Below, one piece after another: positions 24,239-35,083 of a stretch of 64,000 nt of DNA. The notes below the pieces were generated by a model. That model searched no databases and was not told where the DNA came from. It saw only the letters and a list, made by a program, of their open reading frames with translations. Within the stretch, counting starts at the first letter, position 1; the number at the start of each line of letters is the position of its first letter. A program made the position numbers and the translations under genes. Source of the stretch: Amanita rubescens (lineage: Eukaryota > Basidiomycota > Agaricomycetes > Agaricales > Amanitaceae); the NCBI GenBank assembly GCA_015039365.1, contig WION01000187.1:42353-106352 (forward strand), given 5' to 3'.

Positions 24239-24614
24239 TCACTTGAAGGTAAACCTCTTTTTCGTGTGCGAGAACTCGCCAAGCTTGTGTCCTACCATGT
24301 CTTGCGTAACGAGCACTGGCACATAGTCCTTCCCATTGTGTACCATAAAACGAATACTATCAAGGGATGCTGTCAAGCTATTGACAAGGTAACATACCCA
24401 CTACTCACTCACCCTACAAAGTTAGGCAGGATGGTGCACGATCGGGCTTTTGTTTGAATCGGCACATGATTCGTGAGTGCCTCCCGAAGGTTAGGAAACG
24501 TAACAAAGTATGGGCCTGTGTTTCCGAGTTTATGAAAATGAGTGAGGAACGGGGGAGGAATGCACCTTTCCAGGCTGAGCGCCCCGACTTCTGCAGCAAT
24601 AGCGTGGGACGCAT
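24239..24614 (-). CDS. RSM19: Mitochondrial small-subunit ribosomal protein uS19m
   Basis: Three exons (24614-24566, 24515-24413, 24356-24239) give 270 nt, or 89 aa, with phases matching. The protein starts [20 protein letters not shown] and contains [14 protein letters not shown], then [20 protein letters not shown] and [14 protein letters not shown], the uS19 signature with bacterial/mitochondrial-type length. It binds 16S-type rRNA in the head of the mitoribosome small subunit. The stop follows FTFK directly; a donor-like GTGAGT overlaps it, so a slightly different C-terminus is possible. The gene is divergent from the PPxY membrane protein gene, sharing a 0.4-kb upstream region. Confidence 0.93.
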
Positions 24615-25025
24615 GAGAGAAGGTAATATAGGTCGCAATCAACCATAAATATCATCAAATATCAAATAAACAGACACCCACTGGAACCGCAACCGGTTTA
24701 GCGAAGGAACCTGAACGCTTATGGTGCTTGGCAGGGCCGTTTTGACACGGTAGATCCTTGTCAGGAGTAACCATTGAGCTGGACGAATTGAGGCCTACGG
24801 CTGCTGCCGAGAAACTTTAATTCTCCTTTACACGATGTGATCGAACCGAGTCGTCTCCTATACTCGGTTATAAGGTGAGCATACTGCAATTAACCCTCTC
24901 CCTCCGATCCGTATTTTCCCTACACGCCCTCATCCCACGTTCTAACCCCCTTCCTAAGCCACGGCGCATCTATAGCGTGCTGCGCTCCACTACGATTATT
25001 CTCTGCCAAGTTGATCGATGCTACT
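24615..25025. promoter_or_regulatory. Shared divergent promoter region of uS19m and the PPxY gene
   Basis: Only 411 bp separates the two divergent start codons, so both promoters must lie here. A TATA-like GGTTATAAGG sits near 24863 on the plus side. No other element is called. Confidence 0.45.
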
Positions 25026-26069
25026 ATGACCTTGCCGCCGCCGGTTCAACACAGGGCTATTTTCGGTGCTGCTGCTGTGCAGTCCACCACTCCTCCCCAT
25101 TCATCAACCACGACAAACACTGCCTCTGCATCCTCCAGTCGAGCAATGCCTTCTACGAGTTCTTCCCCCACTAATACTTTCACATTTTTCCCTGAACCAA
25201 GCACCCTCCACCCACCCCCGGATCCGGAAGAGGCAAACCGTAATCTAGCCAAGGTTAGCAGCATTCTACTTTTTGTCTTCTACATCGTTCACCTCATTGC
25301 ACGCCAAGAACATAGTCGGATACGTTGTCCTCGCACTTGTGCTCATTATCATACTTTTCATCTTGCTCCGACGGTACTGTCTAACTTTACTTTTCTTACG
25401 CAATGCATTACTAAACCGTACCATTTTCGACCATTCAGATTTTATTATCTACGACGAAACAACCAACCTCTCTCTAACTTTTTCCGATTCAGGTGGTCTT
25501 CTTCCCCTCGATCCAGCTCATCCAGCATATATGCCCGCTCCGGAAGCTCGTTAGTCTTCCCAGCCCGGTCCTATTCTCGGTCCCGCCTACGACCGCATTA
25601 CGACCTCGATGATGATACATCTTTCCAAAACCCATCCGTATTCGACGATGTTCGGTATCCTATCACCGCATCTCAGCATCTCTCCCCTGACTTACGTCAC
25701 ATACCGTTATCGTACTTTCCATTTGGTTACCATACGGGAACACGAAGAACTAGGGCTGTGGGCGTTGACGAACAAGGTCGCAGGCTGGATAGCGGACGGG
25801 ATCCAGACCAGCATTCGTTGGATGATAAGGATGCGTTGCCCGCGTACGATAGGTACGGGGGACCTCCGAAATACATGGATTTGGAGATGGCGTTGGACGG
25901 GGCAATAATGATGGACCGATTGAGAGCTGCAGCAGAGGCCAATGGTAGGGATGGACTCGACCGAACTGCTGCACCGGGGGTCGCCAATGAATCGGAAGAT
26001 GTTTTGGAGCGTGGGCAAGATGCTTCGGAGAGGGCACCGGAAGCAAATCCGCCGATAGAAAGACTATGA
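25026..26069 (+). CDS. Single-pass membrane protein with PPxY motif
   Basis: Three exons (25026-25253, 25309-25373, 25439-26069) give 924 nt, or 307 aa, in phase. The N-terminal 75 residues are Ser/Thr/Pro-rich. A membrane segment (VGYVVLALVLIIILFILL) follows, then a basic stop-transfer run (RRRFYYLRR). The long cytosolic-type tail carries DALPAYDRYGGPPKYMD near residue 245; PPKY is a PPxY motif, the known ligand of WW domains in Rsp5/Nedd4-type ubiquitin ligases. This layout suits an adaptor or cargo receptor for ubiquitin-dependent sorting (inference from the motif). No signal peptide, so the TM may act as a signal anchor. Both introns have GT/AG ends. Confidence 0.75.
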   Translation: MTLPPPVQHRAIFGAAAVQSTTPPHSSTTTNTASASSSRAMPSTSSSPTNTFTFFPEPSTLHPPPDPEEANRNLAKVSSILLFVFYIVHLIARQEHSRIRCPRTCAHYHTFHLAPTVLSNFTFLTQCITKPYHFRPFRFYYLRRNNQPLSNFFRFRWSSSPRSSSSSIYARSGSSLVFPARSYSRSRLRPHYDLDDDTSFQNPSVFDDVRYPITASQHLSPDLRHIPLSYFPFGYHTGTRRTRAVGVDEQGRRLDSGRDPDQHSLDDKDALPAYDRYGGPPKYMDLEMALDGAIMMDRLRAAAEANGRDGLDRTAAPGVANESEDVLERGQDASERAPEANPPIERL

Positions 26070-27063
26070 TTCATGTCTCGATGGTTACTTCTGGCGTATC
26101 TCTTTGTTGTACATGAACATGGCTTCTTCATCGGAAAGGTGAACAACGTCCATCCAGTCATGTTTTTGGTGATGCGCTGGTGAAGTTCTGATTACCTCAT
26201 ACTAATACTGGTCTCGAAGGGTGCTATGCCATTTGAATCTTTTCTAGAGGGGATAATTAGCGATTACCAGCACCAGGTAGATTGTAATGTGGCGGTTTTC
26301 CTACTAGATGGGGCAAGCGCAAGACGTTCGTCCGAAAAAGCGAGATTCGTCACGTAGCGGAAGTTTCTGGGGTCCGTGTCAGGATTTGAAATCATTTGAT
26401 AGCACTATCCATTCCGTTCAATTCTTTCGCATTCATTCGTTTTGGTTCTGTGGGAGCGCGAAGACAAAGAGCGATCGTAACGCACGTCACTGACTCGGAC
26501 GCAGGTTGTCGGGGAAGGAGGACGTCGTAGCAACTGCGTGATTCGTGAGGGCAGCTTCAAGGTGGTAAGCACTTGGCATCCTTTTTGGTCAGCATGAACT
26601 TACAAAGTGGGAAAAGGGGCGGATTCGATCGAAAGATGTAGGCGCGCTCTGATGCGTGCGTGCAAACATGGGCTGAATGTACACCATGTTCCACTCATCA
26701 CAGCCGAACGATCAGCACGCAGACCGTCGAGCAGGGCGTGCATTTGTCGTCCGGATATCACCTCTCTGCCACTAATTGAGCAAACGTCCTATGGGACCAC
26801 AACATGTCAATGAGTATGCCATCCGAGTCCTCGTAGTCTCTATCAGCAATACACGTTATATTATGCTTTTTTAATCACATTAACAGTTAGATAGTATTAA
26901 GGAGTTTTTCGTACGTCTGATACTACCCCCCTTTTCCCCTTCTTGCCATATGACTGGGCCCGCTGATTGGGATCCTTGAACATATCCGGTGACCCCTTTC
27001 AAGGCTTTCGCCTCCTAACGACGGAACAACTTGAACCGAGACTCTTTACAATCGGCGCTGTGT
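26070..27063. other. Intergenic region
   Basis: No gene recognised on either strand. Short open frames near 26308-26493 and 26607-26813 show no domain. Confidence 0.4.
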
Positions 27064-27738
27064 ATGCTTCCGGCCATCATGCTCACAGTCAACCACCCCG
27101 TCCCAGTGTTCCCTCCAGAGATTCTCGACGAGATCATCGATAATCTTGATGACAAATTGACATTGCTTTCCCTTGGCCTCGTTTGCAGACGAGCCCTTGT
27201 GAAAACCCGACGTTGTCTGTTTTCTTCCCTCGAGTTCACCAACCACAAAACTTTTGACCGGTTTTTGCGCCATGCTGGTGCGCCATGGACCAGCTTTACT
27301 TTGGCCGTTAAAGAAATCCACCTCCAGGATGTGTTCCACCACCGTTTCCGTTATCGTAAAAAATGGGACCCTATGCAAGTTGCATCAAACCTCTGTAACG
27401 TCAAGTCACTAAGCATATCGGCACATGAGATGTCGAAAATTGGATGGAAGGTTGTACCACCTCCAGTTCTGGAAGTTATCTTCCACTTGAACTTGCAAGA
27501 TCTGCAGCTGGACGGTGTGGGTTACTGGCTCCGGGGAGAAACCAAGATGTTCTTCAGCCGGCTTCCACCTTCTATAAAAACCTTTGCCTTCCGAAAGCTG
27601 AAATTCAAATACCTCGAAAAGCCGAACCTCTCCCGCCATTTATCCATATTTCCTCGCTCTTTCCAGTTCAGGATGCTCGATAACTTGGCAGGTGTGGGCC
27701 ACCAAGTGGCAGATCCGAGGCCGTTTTTTATTATTTAA
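27064..27738 (+). pseudogene. F-box-like protein, 3' end replaced by a small repeat element
   Basis: From ATG 27064 the frame reads MLPAIMLTVNHPVPVFPPEI, and the motif PPEILDEIIDNLDDKLTLL with following SLVCR-type residues is the usual F-box core of agaricomycete F-box/LRR proteins. Leucine-rich strings follow (EVIFHLNLQDLQLDG). F-box proteins recruit substrates to SCF ubiquitin ligases. The frame runs to a stop at 27736-27738, but the last dozen or so codons lie inside the repeat element that begins near 27684, so the original C-terminus is lost. More LRR-like sequence appears after the element but with different base composition. About 225 aa remain against 400-600 usual for such proteins. 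Confidence 0.6.
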
Positions 27739-28045
27739 AAAAGGCCGGTAGAATCAATGATAAATAGATAATAGGTTTAGTACACAGAAAAGCAGCTAGT
27801 TATAGATGAAATTAGCACTTCTTGATCCATCAACCAAAGTGTGCAGTAGTAGGACATTGTCGCCTGCTATAGCTAGTCATAACATCTTGACAAAACAATC
27901 AAAGCGCGTGCTGTGGTGGGATTTATTTGTTTGTTCAAGCTTGCCAAGTCGCGGCTCGGCAATTGCCGTTGTCTTAGAATCGCGTTACAGAATCCCTGCC
28001 AGTCTGGGGTTATAAAACCGAGCCTCATATTCATTCGGCCTCGGA
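27684..28045 (+). mobile_element. Small GGCCTCGGA-ended element, copy A
   Basis: Core ends are TCCGAGGCCG (27714-27723) and CGGCCTCGGA (28036-28045), exact reverse complements, 332 bp apart. Two shared flanks mark the family: a left block (27684-27713, with TGTGGGCCACC) and, just inside the right end, TATAAAACCGAGCCTC followed by a short spacer. It interrupts F-box-like sequence. It codes for nothing visible. No clear target duplication was found, so the class of element is open. Confidence 0.65.
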
Positions 28046-28764
28046 ACATCTCGCTTGCACTTCTAGGAGATGTATTGGATCCATCAATTAACCCAGGTGT
28101 CAATATTATGGTCCAGACATTCTATATCCGACCTTATGATAAACATGTTCATTTGACCCGGAGATTTTTACATCACATGGGCCATTGTATAGAGCAACTT
28201 TTCATCTTCTTCAATGAATATTTCCTTACTACTTCCAGCCTGCAAATGCATGGTATGCATATTTTCATGTTGAACATATGACATCTGAGGCTTTCAACAG
28301 ATGGATTACCACTTTATTTGGACCCTGCTCAACTCACCCAATGCATCAATGTTTGCATTGTATACTTTACATTTCCACTGGATCCCCTTCAACAGCCTCA
28401 TTTTGTGGCCATGTGGAAGATGTTACTGGCTCTTCCTTCTCCAAATACTTTAGAGGAATATTGGCTCAGGATCACTCCCTATCAAGATTTGTTAGAAGAT
28501 TTGTCATGCCTAGGATTTTTTGAATCCCCAAATCTTCTTCACAAGTTAAGGTGCATGTTCCCCAGTCTGAAGATAATCAAGATTATCATGGGTACTTGGC
28601 CTGAACCCAGTGATAGATCTCAGTCATATCTCAAACTGTTACGGCAGGTGAAAGATTTGACAGCATTTGAAGAAATTGGTCTTGTGAAACTTGTGGTAAT
28701 AGATCTATCCAAACATGTTGCATGTCACTCTAAAATAGAGGGCTGTGAATATTTATATTCATAG
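28046..28764 (+). pseudogene. F-box/LRR-like coding remnant, AT-rich
   Basis: Blocks RRFLHHMGHCIEQLFIFFNE (about 28155-28220), then from about 28290 a frame of some 155 residues containing LDPAQLTQCINVCIVYFTF and YLKLLRQVKDLTAFEEIGL, resemble the LRR half of agaricomycete F-box proteins. A splice near 28235-28290 would be needed to join them. Base composition is AT-rich like 1-5 kb and unlike the F-box part at 27.1-27.7 kb, so the two pieces may not come from one gene. Family assignment is by resemblance only. Confidence 0.4.
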
Positions 28765-29066
28765 TGAATTTACACAAGTTGTAGTATATAACTGCCAAAC
28801 TGGCCATCAGGAATTTGTGGTCTGACTTGAGTGACAGTTATATTGGACTTAAACTACTTGTACAACTTAAGTAAATTTAAGTATATTAAGACAGTTTTGA
28901 GATGTGCAATGTGTGTCTTAAGTAATGCCCCCAATGGCTGATATTGCCAGTGCACCTGTACTATCCTGTAAGTCATACCCACTAGCATATCAACTGGTCA
29001 AAGTTTAAAGAATGTGTGACAGATCTAAATGTGAAAGAAGTTGGTGCACATACTAGGGAACAATAC
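28765..29066. other. AT-rich gap before the retrotransposons
   Basis: No gene or repeat recognised. It ends directly at the 5' LTR of retrotransposon 1. Confidence 0.4.
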
Positions 29067-29373
29067 TGTTACAAACACAGTACGGACTCCTACATTATGA
29101 TTACATGACACGTCGGACATGCTTACTTTTTCGTATATGCCTATCCCCTCGTCACATCCCCATTATGTTCATCAAACGGACTACCTCGTTCCCTTATCGA
29201 TCCCCATTCCATTTACCCTATGACCAACCCCTTGTTCATACGCGTACCATCCCCTATGCCCCCTGTTTTACCTATACTTGCTATCGCCCTTGTTCTACTT
29301 ACGATACGGCTGTGTTTCTGTACATGTATATAAACCGATGTACTGTAACGTCGAACCTTAAGTTCGACTTAGT
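29067..29373 (+). repeat. 5' LTR of retrotransposon 1 (part shared with the 3' copy)
   Basis: It begins TGTTACA and contains a TATA-like GTATATAAACC near 29326. The match to the 3' copy stops at 29373 only because the 3' copy is interrupted; the true LTR probably continues into the next few hundred bases. Confidence 0.85.
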
Positions 29374-29739
29374 TTGTCTTTGTCAATATCACATCCCATC
29401 TCACCTAAAGAACGTCGTTTCTACTCCGTTCATTATCGCTCTCAAGGATAAGACTTCTTCTAGTCGTCTTATCACTTAGCTTATTCGTTCACCTATTGTT
29501 TGACTTGTCCGTTGGACTTAGTCTACTTTGTCAAGCGCTCTTAGCGTGGACACATCGTAGGTGGAGATTGACGTGATCATAACAATTAAGTCGAACTTAT
29601 CATAACAATTAAGTCGAACTTATCAAAACGATACCCGAGTATTATCTCGTTGGTGAAACACAAGATAACTATCGAACTTCCGGAGAACCGGCCCGTAGGT
29701 TACCGGTCAGCTTGCAAAAATTTCGGATCAACAGAGGAC
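29374..29739 (+). other. Rest of the 5' LTR and leader of retrotransposon 1
   Basis: Non-coding. It holds a direct repeat of CATAACAATTAAGTCGAACT at about 29577-29624. The LTR end and primer-binding site cannot be fixed because the 3' copy is truncated. Confidence 0.5.
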
Positions 29740-31423
29740 ACCGCCTAACCGTGCTACAAGAGGAACAAGAGGACATTATTATCTAGATCACATTGCTATC
29801 TACAATGACCCTAAAGACCACCTTTGGAAATATTCAAAAGACCACAGTCTTGTACCAACATCAGAGTTTTGGATACCGCAGAGAGCCAACAGACCACCCA
29901 ACAACGCATTCTATCATCGGTTCAACGACAAATACTATCTCTTAGGATTTGAAGTCTAATTCGACGAAAATACCAAACGTTGGGGAGGATATAACCCAGG
30001 CCCTGAATCAGAACTCACATACGAATTTGTACCAGACGATTTCTTCAAAGGACCAAAGTGGATAGAAGGAAACCCAGATAACTTACCCGAAAACCTACAG
30101 CACAGAAGCGCAGTCTCTACACCGAAAGCAGCAGTCAAAACCACACCAAAAGGTAGAACTTTTGGAGTAACAGAAGAAAGCGAATCAGGAACCGAATCAA
30201 GTGACGAAAACCCCGATCAGCAATTCGAAAGTTCCAGTGACCTTTCCGAGTCGGAAGACAAAACTGTTCCAAACTTACTTAGCCCAATCGATTTCAACCC
30301 GTTTGAAATAGAACAGGAGAAACCGAATTCCCCAGGACTTCAATACATAGAAGTCGATCCTAAATCCGATCCTAGTCCAGGACCACCAACACCACCTCCA
30401 GAACCACCAATAGCTACAATGACGACGCCAGCAGTACAGCCGATTCCTAGTCTCTTAGGAGAAATCCCTACCTTCACAGGAAAGCGATCTCAAGCACAGG
30501 ATTTCATAGATCGAATGGAGCTATTCCTAGATCTCAATCCAGGTCGCATCAACACAGACAGACTTAAAATCGGACTGACGTTATCTATGATAACCGATAA
30601 AGCTGAGAACTGGAGACGCAATCAGAACGACGATCTTAACGATGCAGCAAAGACGGAAATAACATGGAACGACTGGACAGGATTTAAAACAAGATTCCTC
30701 AATAATTGGCAAGAAATAGATTCACCTGGAAACGCGTACACGGAATTAGTACAGCTTCAGAAACGAAAAGACAAGAAAGGAAAACGAATCTCAATCCCAA
30801 AATACGTTGGTTTATTCAAAGAACTTATAAAGAAAGCTGGAATCACAGGCAGTGCCGCTACCCACATGTTCGGACAAGGACTCGACGCCAACACATACAG
30901 AGCAGTCGTAATGAGAGACCCCAAAACCTTAGACGAATGGTATGAAGGAGCACTCAGAGCATACAACGCCGAAACGCGTATTGGCATTCTAGCAACCAAC
31001 AGAGGAGGATCATCTTCACACAAACCCCCTCAAAACGAATGGGATATGGATCTCGATGCAATAATTCTTGGCGCGTTATCTAAGGATGAACGAACCCGAC
31101 ATATCCGCGATGGACTTTGCTTCATATGTCATAAACCGGACCACATGTCAGGACAATGCCCTATGAGAAAGGATAAAGGATCTTACAAAGGAAAGAAGAA
31201 GTTTAATGGAAAGAAAGGAAAGAAATTCGCACACGGTCGTCATATTCGAGCAACCGAAAGGGATGACGATGGCAGTAACTATGAATACGTCGAAGAGTCT
31301 AGCCAGCAAGAACAAGAAGAAGAAGAAGACACTAGCGACAGAACGATACGCGCTATGTTAAAGAAACTCTCTCCAGATCAACGTATCAACCTCCTTATCA
31401 ACGCAGATAAACCGGATTTTTGA
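29740..31423 (+). pseudogene. gag of retrotransposon 1
   Basis: One frame codes from about 29740 to TGA 31421-31423, broken by TAA at 29957-29959. The longest open part starts at ATG 30419 (334 aa). A retrotransposon capsid-type domain (FTGKRSQAQDFIDRMELFL) is followed by one CCHC zinc knuckle, CFICHKPDHMSGQC, near residue 238 of the open part, then Lys-rich and acidic runs. Gag forms the particle and packages RNA. Its terminator overlaps the pol frame, with GGATTTT at 31414-31420 in the phase expected for -1 slippage. Confidence 0.85.
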
Positions 31424-34400
31424 CAGTGGGACACATGTCAGTGGATGCCTGTCCCATAACTTCGGATTCAACTCCAAAGGACGATCTTTCGATATCACCT
31501 GTAATAGTACGTTCTATTTCAAGCAATCGATTATCTATTCCCCTCGAAGTTGAAACCGAAGACAACACTGAATCAATAACTGCACTGGTCGACAGCGGTG
31601 CAGAAGGTTTATTTATCAATTCATCAATCGCGCACAAATGGAGAAGAAAGAAACTCGCAAAACCAATCCGAGTCAAAAACGTTGACGGCACATATAATAC
31701 AAATGGAGAAATTTCTGACAAGTGTTTGATCACCATCGATATCAATGGAAAGAAGATGACCGAATGGTTCTTAGTCACTTCGCTTGGCGATCAAAACTTG
31801 ATACTGGGGCTTCCGTGGCTCGAGAAGCATGACCCAATCATAAGCTGGAGGAATAGAACTCTGGAGTTCCGTAACTCCAAAGAAGACGAATGGAAGGCAT
31901 CAATACGGAGTATCTTGCATTGACTCGATGAAGAAGCAATGCCTAAATGGGAAGAAGACGTCGTAATTCGGTATTTGTTGTCACACAAAGGACCAGAAGA
32001 GAAGAGTCTAAGTTGGAAACCACCATTTGAAGACATAAGAAGATGGACTGAAGAAGATTATGACGAGATCACGATTAATCGCTATTCACCAGCTCAACAA
32101 ATGGAACATAAGTACAACACCGATCAGAAGGAAATCACGCTACCTCCTGAGTATCTCGAATGGAAAGAGATATTTGAAAAACAAGCGTCAGAACGATTCC
32201 CAGACCGCAGATCATGGGATCACGCAATTGAACTTCGCGAAGATTTTATACCAAAGAAAGGGAAGATCTACCCAATATCACCATTACAACAAAATACGCT
32301 TGACGAATGGATCAAAGAACAACTAGCTAAAGGATACATACGACCATCCAAATCTCCGCAGGCAGCACCATTCTTTTATGTCGAAAAGAAGGATAGCAAA
32401 ACACTCAGACCCTGCCAAGACTACCGATATTTGAACGAACACACGAAACCAAACTCTTACCCCTTACCACTCATATCCGATCTGATGCTACAACTTAAAG
32501 GATCACAATACTTTACGAAACTGGACATCAGATGGGGATACAACAATGTTCGGATCAAAGAAGGAGACGAATGGAAAGCCGCATTCATCACGAATAAAGG
32601 ACTATTCGAACCAACAGTTATGTTCTTTGGATTACGCAATTCACCAGCAACATTTCAAGCTATGATGGACGATTACTTCAGGGACTTCATGAACGAAGGA
32701 TGGATCGCCATTTACATGGATGACATCTTGATACACGCGCGCAACAAACAAGAACTCGAGAAAAGAACAAAGCTAGTACTCGCAAAATTAAAAGAACACG
32801 ATCTTTACCTGAAACTTGAAAAATGCAAATTTGCCGCCGAAGAAGTGGACTTCTTAGGCATGATAATCACGAAAGACACGATAAAAATGGATCCAATAAA
32901 ACTCGCTGGAATCAGAGACTGGCCCCCTCCGACAACAGTTAAACAAGTACGCTCGTTTCTTGGATTTGGAAATTACTACAGACGTTTCATATCCGGATTC
33001 GTGCACCTCGCACGACCCCTTCACGACTTAACGAAGAAAAACAAGATATGGGAATGGACACTAGAATGCAGAGTCGCCTTCGACTCATTAAAGGAAAGTT
33101 TCGTAACAGCACCAGTACTAAAGATGCCAGATGTCAATCAACCCTTCATACTTGAAACGGACGCATCAAAATGGGCTGTCGGAGCCGCCTTAATGCAGAA
33201 AGACGAAAACGGAGACCTACACCCTTGTGTATATCTCTCACACGCACTAACGCCTACTGAACGAAATTGGCAAATCTACGACAGAGAACTGTTTGCCATA
33301 ATTTACGCCCTTGACGAATGGAAATACCTACTGCTTGGAGCAGAACACACACTCACTATACACTGAGATCACAAAAACTTAACTTACTACCGCGCACCAC
33401 AACGCCTCACAGCACGACAAGCAAGATGGTGGAATAATCTCTCAAGATATAATTACCAACTAATTCACGTTCCCGGAGCAAAACTAACTCAAGCGGACGC
33501 CCTATCCCGCCGACCTGATCATACAAATGGAGAAGAAGATGACGAAACAGTCACAATGCTCCCTGACTCATTATTCATTCAAGTCATCGCCGAAGATCTC
33601 CGAGATCAAGTAAAGAACGCAACTCAAACCGACGAGTTTGCTGAAACTATTAGAAGATGCTTAAAGGAGAAAGGAACAGCACCCCTCCGCACAGCTATCA
33701 CCGATTGGACTGAAGATAACGGAATCATTCTATTTAAAAACAAAGCATATGTTCCAATGGACTCCGATCTTCGCCGATCTATTATTAAAGAATACCACGA
33801 AGCACCAAGTGCAGGACACCCTGGATTCTTCAAGACACTTAGCCTCTTAAGGGAACACTATTGGTGGCCTAGAATGACAACACTTGTCAAAAGCTTCATC
33901 GACGGATGTCTTACCTGTCAACAGATGAAACCTAATACACACCCCACCGCCGCACCCCTAATGCCAATTAAATCCCACGCACACCGACCATTTCAACAGA
34001 TTACTATGGATTTCATCACCGATCTACCAACTAGTGACGGATTTGATTCTATCTTTGTCGTGGTCGACCAAGGACTTTCAAAGGGAGTAATTCTATGTCC
34101 CTGTAATAAAACTATTACATCAGCTGAAACCGCCGACCTCTACATCAAAGAAGTTTTCAAGAACTTCGGATTACCAGATATCATGATATCTGACAGAGGA
34201 CCGCAATTCGCAGCAAAAGTCTTCAAAGGGATAACTAGCACACTTCAGATCAAACACAAGATGAGCACCGCCTTCCACCCTCAAACAGATGGACAAACGG
34301 AACGCTATAACGCCGTACTTGAAGTATACCTCCGCATATTCTGCGCTTATGAACCAGACAAATGGAACAAGATACTTCCTATCGCGCAATTCGCTCATAA

Positions 34401-35037
34401 TTCTAGAACGCATGAAGAACTGAAACAATCACCGTTCTATCTCATGTATGGATCTAACCCCGTGGCACTACCCCAGGTTACAGAACAATCAGCTACCCCT
34501 GTAGCAGATGAACGCATCAGACTCCTGATCAAAGCAAGAGAAGAAGCTCTGGCAGCACATGACCTTGCACGCCTCAAAATGGCACAACGAACGATGAAAC
34601 ACTCCAAACCGTTCAAAGAAGGAGAAAAGGTTTGGCTAGATTCAAAGAACCTACGCATTCCTTATCAATCACGTAAACTCGCACCCAAACGAGAAGGACC
34701 CTTCAAAATAAAGAAAGTCTTAGGACCTGTCACCTATCAGCTAGATTTACCAAAACAATGGAAGATACACAGCGTTTTCCACGCATGTCTACTATCACCA
34801 TTTAAAGAAACAGAATTCCATGGACCTAATGACACACGTCCACCACCCGATCTGATAGAAGGATCAGAAGAATACGAAATAGAAGCTATTCTCGCACACC
34901 GAAAGATCGGACGTCAATTACAGTTTCTCGTCAAATGGAAAGGCTATGATACAAGTGAAAACACTTGGGAACCCCAAAGGAACTTGTCAAACGCCGAGGA
35001 TATCCTTGACGAATATAAGAAACGTAGGAAACTCTGA
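31411..35037 (+). pseudogene. pol of retrotransposon 1 (PR-RT-RH-IN-chromodomain)
   Basis: The frame is -1 to gag. It has an aspartic protease motif (ALVDSGAEG), RT with YMDDILIHA, RNase H with [11 protein letters not shown], an integrase zinc region ending CLTCQQMK and a DDE core, then a C-terminal chromodomain (FLVKWKGYDTSENTWEP). Nonsense codons TGA at 31921-31923 (between PR and RT) and 33364-33366 (inside RNase H) break it into three open parts. Chromodomains of this element class direct integration to heterochromatin. The copy cannot make a full polyprotein as it stands. Confidence 0.9.
31414..31420 (+). promoter_or_regulatory. Candidate -1 ribosomal slippage site, gag/pol of retrotransposon 1
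   Basis: GGATTTT is read as ..G GAT TTT directly before the gag TGA. Slipping back one base enters pol. The GGA triplet is a less usual first half, but GGAUUUA is the known pro/pol site of a mammalian retrovirus. Confidence 0.45.
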
Positions 35038-35083
35038 ACGAGCAAAGATTACACCTACAACGCCCAGAAACTACCTATGAATC

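Noticed and set aside
27684..28045. Helitron end for the small element family
   Set aside because: Hairpin-like ends are present, but there is no 5' TC / 3' CTRR pair, and both ends are inverted repeats.
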